Shown here: one piece after another, positions 9,193-14,266 of the stretch
How positions within the stretch are numbered: the stretch's first letter is position 1
Layout: each line of letters opens with the position of its first letter
Assembly: GCA_027596945.1 (NCBI GenBank)
Contig: JADGJH010000385.1
Span: forward strand, 5,491-19,756
Direction of reading: 5' to 3'
DNA: 14,266 nucleotides
Origin: Physocladia obscura
Lineage: Eukaryota > Chytridiomycota > Chytridiomycetes > Chytridiales > Chytriomycetaceae
Program-made: the position numbers and the translations under genes
Notes under the pieces: generated by a model
What the model saw: only the letters and a program-made list of their open reading frames with translations
Database searches by the model: none
Told to the model about the DNA's origin: nothing

Positions 9193-9236
9193 AATTATTA
9201 TTTTGCTTTGTTCCTTTGGGAAATTATAAAACTGAT

Positions 9237-10471
9237 TTAATCCAATTTCAAAATTTCGTCTCCAGAATGCGCCACAAGGATATTACTTTTTTCTGCAATT
9301 TTAACAAGTTCAACAATTCTGTCACAAACAGGTGTTGGAACCCCAAACTGTTTCCCCAAAACGCTGATATGGCCTTGCAAAAAGTCAATCTCGGTTTTGC
9401 GGTGCGCAACAAGATCTTCATACATTGACGATGTAGCCGCATCGTTAGTTTTCACCACTAGCCCCGACACAGAATTAAACAAAAAATCGGGCGACGACAT
9501 AACCAGAGAAATTATTTGCATTGGAACAACAGTAAATGAATGCGGCTGGATTTTCGCGGCATCCAGAACCGCCAAAGCTTCATTCATGCACAATGCGAAA
9601 ACTTTTCTGTACTGAGCCTGTGCCAATTCATTTTTGAGTGTGGTCGCCGAAAGTGCGCATACCGCGTTGTTAAGATTCAAAAGCAGCTTTCCATACTGAA
9701 TTCCTCGCATATCCGACGATGTTGCGGTTTCAATTCCGGAACGAGTTAAAATGTCTGCAAGTATACGGCCAGAGGCTGTTTCTGTTACATATAGGACACC
9801 AGAAGTTCCTTGCTCAAAATGGGCTAAATTTCCATTTGAATTGGCAACATTGAATGGAAACTAAATAAAAATTAATTAAAAATAAATTTCAGAGGAAGAA
9901 ATTCTACCATTCCGTCAATAACATTCAACCTTGAACCAAGTTTTTCGAAAATAATTTTGGATGGATCCTAATTTGAAATTAATTGTAAGCGGGAGAGGAA
10001 TGAAAGCCACAAAGAAACACAAACAATTCCATTTTGCAACATCACAATACAAGTATTAGTCCAAAACCAATTGTTTCCTTCCTTCTGTTTATTTTGCTCG
10101 TTCAATCCAGCGTCATTCATTTCTTTGATCGCTGTATCTACTGAAATTCGTTTCATTGTTACAATCAAAAAGTCTGGCTTAATTCCTCGGCTCTTCAATC
10201 CAGCGAGCCCATCGGTAAGTATGTTGATCGAGGCGGCTGGAATATTTCTGGTAGCTACTGATCCTGATACAAGCTTTCCAGAGCCTGTGTAATGTTGCGT
10301 AACCTGCAACATATTGTTGTTTGCAGTGACCGCGTTGGCCAGCGAAGGACGGCACAGCAGTGTGACTTTAACGGAGTCATCATCTGCGCCACCGCCGGCA
10401 TTGCTGCTGGCCAGCATTCCTGCCACATAGGAACCGATCAATCCAGCTCCAAAAATTGCAATGTTCGTCAT
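9237..10471 (-). CDS. PAN5: 2-dehydropantoate 2-reductase (ketopantoate reductase)
   Basis: Three exons, 10471-10025, 9967-9908 and 9860-9237, with phase-0 introns of 57 and 47 nt, give 376 aa. The enzyme reduces 2-dehydropantoate to pantoate with NADPH in pantothenate and coenzyme A biosynthesis. The N-terminal Rossmann fold opens with NIAIFGAGLIGSY (GxGxxG at 8-13), followed by an alanine/glycine/aspartate-rich loop (24-32), then DFLIVTMK and VMLQNGI. The short middle exon and the start of exon 3 restore the family block around GMFPFNVA. The C-terminal ApbA/PanE domain has MRGIQYGKLLLNLNNAV, containing the catalytic-type lysine and the following asparagines, and RKTEIDFLQGHISVLGKQFG with the conserved glutamate, then GVPTP. 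Length fits eukaryotic members. It is convergent with the homeobox gene. The symbol follows the yeast pathway name; the family has side members, so exact substrate is inferred. Confidence 0.92.
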
Positions 10472-10554
10472 GAGTTTTTGTCAAAGAAAGCGCAGAATTT
10501 CAGTAGACATATGTGGGTTAGTTGTTGTCAAAGACACACAAATAACTTCTCTTC

Positions 10555-10608
10555 TTACCCTCCAGAATCCACTACGTCCACACGCTCCTCAGATTTCTGC
10601 GACTTCAT
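10555..10608 (-). promoter_or_regulatory. Candidate upstream ORF of the reductase gene
   Basis: An ATG at 10606-10608 opens a 17-codon frame (MKSQKSEERVDVVDSGG) ending at a TAA 84 nt upstream of the reductase ATG. It could act as a uORF if the transcript starts further upstream. The end GG/GTAAGA also looks like a splice donor, and a CTAAC branch-like motif lies downstream, but there is no AG acceptor before the reductase ATG that would keep its Rossmann motif. Transcript extent is unknown. Confidence 0.25.
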
Positions 10609-12019
10609 TCCTATCAAGCAGATAAAGAAATTTGCTGAGCAAAATGCAAAACAACAATGCGTACCCCATGATTGTTACAAGACGGCTTTCCGTTTAAAAT
10701 AAAGCCCAATTCTTCAGTTCTTTTGATTGTTCCTTCTCAGGATTATATTCAAATCTCCCGCCTTCGGAAATTTTCTGACTATTGATGTGAAAGGCCGCAA
10801 ACCCTAAAGTGGAGACTTCGGCAAAAAAACCAAAAAAAAACCAGAAGGATGGTACTCTACCAGTGCAGCCAAGCTTCTATTTTGTTCCTTTAGATGCTTC
10901 TGGATTTGAAATTCACCAATATAAAGGTGTCCTTGAGTTTTTCTCTTTTTCTCCTTTTTTCCAATGAAAAATATGCTTCAGAAAAACCAAACAAATGTGG
11001 TCTTTCTACCATTGCATATAACTCAAAATTATTGATGTTAAAGTGAATGGCAGTTGGTTCCTTCACTTAGTTTGTGTTGCCTTTAGACAAGTCCCTGTTG
11101 AGTTAATAAATAGTTTATCGAAAAACCAAATGTTTTTATGATTTTAATACAATTATTTACAAAAAATGCTTATGTTCAAAGCCATCATATGCTGCAGGGT
11201 GTCTCTCACTCTCTTCTCTACTCTACTATGCAAGCCATGTTCTTGTGTAGGGTGATCCAGGAGAGTGTGCGTTTCCAGGCATTTGAGCATTACAGTAAGT
11301 AGAGTGGGTCTCTTACTATTAACTAGTGAACATACCAGATTCTTCTCAATAGTTATCTGTTGATTCTGTTTGCCCCTTTGCAGTAGTGTGTCTGTTATAA
11401 AATTGCTAATCTAATTTTCGCTAAAAATTTCTCAAGCCTCCTATTAACTTCAAGAATCCAAAAACAATTCAAGCAATTTCCAACTGCTTTCCAACCATCT
11501 TTCTTTTGATGCATCTTTTATTCTTTTTCTTTCTTTTTCTTTCTACTTTACAAACTACTTGACCCAACTCTTTTCTTGACCTTATTATTGGTCTTATTAA
11601 ATAAAAACAAAGTATTCATTAAGAATTAAATTTTCTACTCCCGCTTCATCTGATACTTAAGTCTCAAACTCTTATTATTTAATTCTGAGATATCTAGTAT
11701 TGAATTAGTTGGCTCAAGCTGCTACAGCTACCAGCAATATTACTGCTACTTTTCTACAACTTACTGGAACCTTATGCCTGCCAGCTATTATTGCACAATT
11801 TACTACAGTGTCACAGTAAGAACAAATCAGTTGAAACAGTGTTTAATCAACTGCCCATAAACAGAGCTATTTTTATAATTTACTTTATTGAAATAAACCA
11901 AGACAAATAGATTTGTAATGATTTTGCATTGTTAATGATTGTGCTGATTTTGTCCCATATGAATGGATCAAGAACAAAATTTTGTTTGTCCATTTTGCTT
12001 AATAAGATTTTTGATAAAC

Positions 12020-12056
12020 AGTTTATTTCTTTTATTTGAAAAGAAACAAATAAACT
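12020..12056. repeat. AT-rich imperfect inverted repeat (hairpin)
   Basis: Left arm AGTTTATTTCTTTT (12020-12033), loop ATTTG (12034-12038), right arm AAAAG (12039-12043), a four-base bulge AAAC, and AAATAAACT (12048-12056). Together 14 base pairs can form. A further GTTTATT copy follows at 12076-12082. No adjacent gene or transposase explains it; it may be chance in AT-rich DNA or a relic of a small element. Confidence 0.5.
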
Positions 12057-13088
12057 TTAAATTAATAAAGAAAGGTTTATTTTGCATTACTTGTTTGTAA
12101 TACACATCTCTCACCACATAGTTGCATATACTTCAACAAGAGTATGAACAAAGTATGAGGAGAGATTTGGGTGAAGGGGTTGGATTTTCTTTTATGTTAA
12201 GATTTTTTGTAATGAATAAAATAACAATTTTTGACGAAAAATCTTATTTCTCATGTCTTCTGATGTTAAAATAGTAAAAGGAATGATAAATGTGCAGGGT
12301 GGTGGAATTGTTTTGAGGTTTTGGATGTTGGTGTGCCATAGTGATTGGTTTTCTTTTTATCATTGAAAACCAAATACTCATCCATTCAACAACAAAAAAA
12401 ATAATTGCTGTACAGTCAACCAAACTGCACGAACTGTTTTCTGTGCTGAGAAATTAGGCATACAAACAAGTAGTGTAATTAAAATATAATAAAAGCTGTT
12501 TTATCATATTAAATTTTCCAAGTTAATTTTCTCAAAGATTTAAACTTATAGCACTGTTACTTTAATCATGAAAAACAAAGCGAGTATGTGTGGCATATGG
12601 ATATCCATCTAGTAAAGAACTTTGACACCACATTGGATTTAAACAAATGTAATGGCATTTCAAGTTGTGGAATAAACAGATTAACAATTTTTGTTGTACA
12701 ATGGCACTAAAATTTGCCTTTAAAAAAGATGTAAACAGATTGGATTATGTTAAAAATGACCAGAACATTAAGTTACTGGGGTAATAATTGTGATTAGTAA
12801 TTTTACATAAACACATCTATATATGACTTGCCTGATAGTGTTGGAATTAAGGGTGAAGTATCATAATGTTAATAATAAAAACTAGCTTGTTATTAATGTG
12901 AAACAGTAGAGTTGGTAACAACAACAAAAAGAAACAATTCTAGCACAAAAACATGTGGTTAAATTTTCATTTACCCCTAACTTTATAATCTGTGCTTGAG
13001 CTTATTCTTTGTATTACATTGATGTTTAATATTGGTAGAATTAGCTGGAACTCTAACCTGAATTCCATGGATGTAAATAAAATTTTTC

Positions 13089-13094
13089 TTTATT
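13089..13094 (-). terminator. Poly(A) signal directly after the stop codon
   Basis: AATAAA on the minus strand begins three nucleotides after the TAG stop (13097-13099) of the cyclic-nucleotide-binding gene, in the string AAAATAAAG. If used, cleavage would fall some 10-30 nt further on and the 3' UTR would be only a few tens of nucleotides long. The downstream DNA is T-rich, which fits. Confidence 0.4.
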
Positions 13095-13096
13095 TT

Positions 13097-14266
13097 CTAA
13101 AATTTCCAACGATTGTTGGGAGAGACTTTCTCTTCAAATGAGAGATCTCTTGCTGTTGCATTTGGGTCTTTAATATGCTCTTTGGCAATTTCTGATAGAA
13201 GCCTTTTTTGTAAAGTTTCAAATTTCCTGTAGGAAATAAAATTTAATTTTATAAGATACTAAAGACATACACTACCTTTTGCCTTCTTGAAGTGCAAAAA
13301 TTCTTTTCAAATCAGAATCTTTTAAATTATTAAAAGTTGAATTTTTCCAGTTCAAGTCAAAATAAATCCAATCCCCAACTATTAAAAAACTAACAGTAAG
13401 ATAGCATAATTTGATAATAATAATAAATACCGGCGATAATTTTTGCGCATTCTACTGGTCCATGAGCAACAATTGATACTGGACTGAAATAAATCTGCTT
13501 AATAGCTTGTTCATTAAAGTGATCTCCTTTTTTGAAAATCCCAACTAGAATGCTCTTTTGATCCAATTCAGTATCAATATTTTTGTAAACCTTTTTGAAT
13601 TTCAGTAATTTCTTGTGTATATTGTATTTCTCACCTTACATCTGCCCTTTTTGACAATATAAACGTCATTTGACCACTCATTTTGTTTCAAGATTTTCTC
13701 CTTGTTACCAAAGTTTTTTATCATTATATGTTCAGCCACAGAGCGAATTGCTGAAGCATCTAGCCGTTGAAATAGAGGTACGTAGCGACTGATAAAGTGG
13801 ACTATTTCTTTTCGAATAATTTGATGTGCTGTGTTTGATGAAGAATTATTCGGAAAGAAACGGAACAAAAACTTACTGAATGAAGAAATCTTTTCAAAAT
13901 CACTTTTTTCAACTTTCAATAATATTGTTTTTGACTTTGTTTCAACTGTGGCGGATCGCGGAGCTTTGTTAACCAGTGCCATTTCGCCGAATGATTCACC
14001 AGAGCTCAATATTTGAACTGTTTTAAATGATCGCATTGTAGAATCCGTGGCAACACTAACGGCAATAATTCCGTACAAAATTATGTACCAACCGTCACCA
14101 TAATCATTTTGACTTCCAAAAATAATTATTTAAGTGCAAATCTTGCGTATACCTTACCGAAATACCACAGTATTCTCAGATAATTCAAGCAATTGAAAAG
14201 TGTGGCAAAGTTGATTAAATAATAAGTCTGATTGTATCTTTTGAAAAGCCTTTAATGGCTTCAAAC
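13097..14266 (-). CDS. Protein with two cyclic-nucleotide-binding domains (CNBD2-like), 5' partial
   Basis: Exons within the window: 14266-14158 (continues past the edge), 14112-13877, 13828-13635, 13590-13431, 13378-13276 and 13226-13097; introns of 45, 48, 44, 52 and 49 nt keep frame throughout, giving 309 aa plus a missing N-terminus. The first domain starts near LKPLKAFQKI, continues GDGWYIILYGIIAV and has the phosphate-binding cassette GESFGEMALVNKAPRSATV, with the glutamate and arginine that hold the cyclic phosphate, so it probably binds cAMP or cGMP. The second domain (VPLFQRL ... VYIVKKGRCKV ... FKKGDHFNEQAI) lacks the PRxAT arginine motif and is probably non-binding. The 48-nt intron (13876-13829) is a stop-free multiple of three but has GTAAGT and ACACAG; removing it gives the smooth linker SSFTHQIIRKEI. 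The C-terminal tail has no recognised domain. The order of domains recalls animal CNBD2; a PKA regulatory subunit is less likely because the second site is degenerate. Confidence 0.85.

Larger units (their letters stand above)
10472..13096. other. Long AT-rich region without a convincing gene
   Basis: About 2.6 kb between the 5' end of the reductase gene and the 3' end of the cyclic-nucleotide-binding gene. The first 200 bp are more GC-balanced and should hold the reductase promoter and 5' UTR, including a 17-codon minus-strand upstream ORF at 10555-10608 that ends in GGGTAAGA. The rest is AT-rich with many short A and T tracts, a pyrimidine repeat (TTTTTCTTTC twice near 11523-11544) and a hairpin at 12020-12056. 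Short stop-free stretches with coding-like composition occur (for example plus 11138-11302, 54 aa; minus about 12590-12760), but none shows a recognised domain. No tRNA B-box-like motif, rRNA or terminal inverted repeat was seen. Confidence 0.6.

Noticed and set aside
10292..10702. 136-codon plus-strand frame running out of the reductase gene
   Set aside because: Its first part is antisense to the reductase Rossmann domain. The last 40 or so codons (ending DCYKTAFRLK) are outside that gene, but there is no ATG-led exon in frame to support a separate gene.
11523..11544. Pyrimidine tandem repeat (TTTTTCTTTC) as a functional site
   Set aside because: Only about two units, and such tracts are common by chance in AT-rich spacers; no gene nearby uses it as a splice acceptor.
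10672..13080. tRNA, rRNA, CRISPR array or terminal inverted repeats in the long spacer
   Set aside because: No B-box-like GGTTCRAATCC, no rRNA-like conserved strings, no regularly spaced repeats and no matching ends were found by eye.

Overview
This is nuclear DNA of a eukaryote, most likely an early-diverging zoosporic (chytrid-like) fungus. The placement is inferred. The genes are split by short GT-AG introns (44-79 nt, two of 165-176 nt), coding blocks are visibly less AT-rich than the spacers, and two genes point to fungi: a homeobox protein with the extra conserved module of the fungal Phx1/Pah1 type, and a GCK/MAP4K-type kinase that still carries the animal-style citron-homology (CNH) domain. 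The last gene is a tandem cyclic-nucleotide-binding protein of a sort found in flagellated lineages. No species name can be read from the sequence.

Layout from left to right. 50-1588, minus strand: intronless coiled-coil protein with a C-terminal PD-(D/E)XK nuclease-like domain; its 5' end is unclear and may contain a one-base frameshift. 1897-5621, minus: six-exon MAP4K-type kinase with CNH domain and a Q/P/Y-rich tail (1056 aa after splicing). 5622-7645: about 2 kb AT-rich spacer shared by two divergent genes, holding an imperfect direct repeat and, at its right end, a minus-strand stretch that looks like a decayed or unrecognised gene. 7646-9126, plus: two-exon homeobox transcription factor (468 aa). 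9237-10471, minus: three-exon 2-dehydropantoate 2-reductase (376 aa), convergent with the homeobox gene and only 110 bp from it. 10472-13096: 2.6 kb AT-rich region without a convincing gene. 13097 to the right edge, minus: at least six exons of a protein with two cyclic-nucleotide-binding domains, cut by the window end.

The genes do not form a pathway. There are two signalling proteins (kinase, cyclic nucleotide receptor), one transcription factor, one coenzyme A biosynthesis enzyme and one nuclease-like protein of possible mobile or viral ancestry. The splice models were built by hand: each junction keeps frame and restores family motifs. The most interesting items are the nuclease-like protein and its start, the CNH-bearing kinase with YDPRY repeats, the homeobox intron at homeodomain positions 46/47, and the coding-like relics in the AT-rich spacers.
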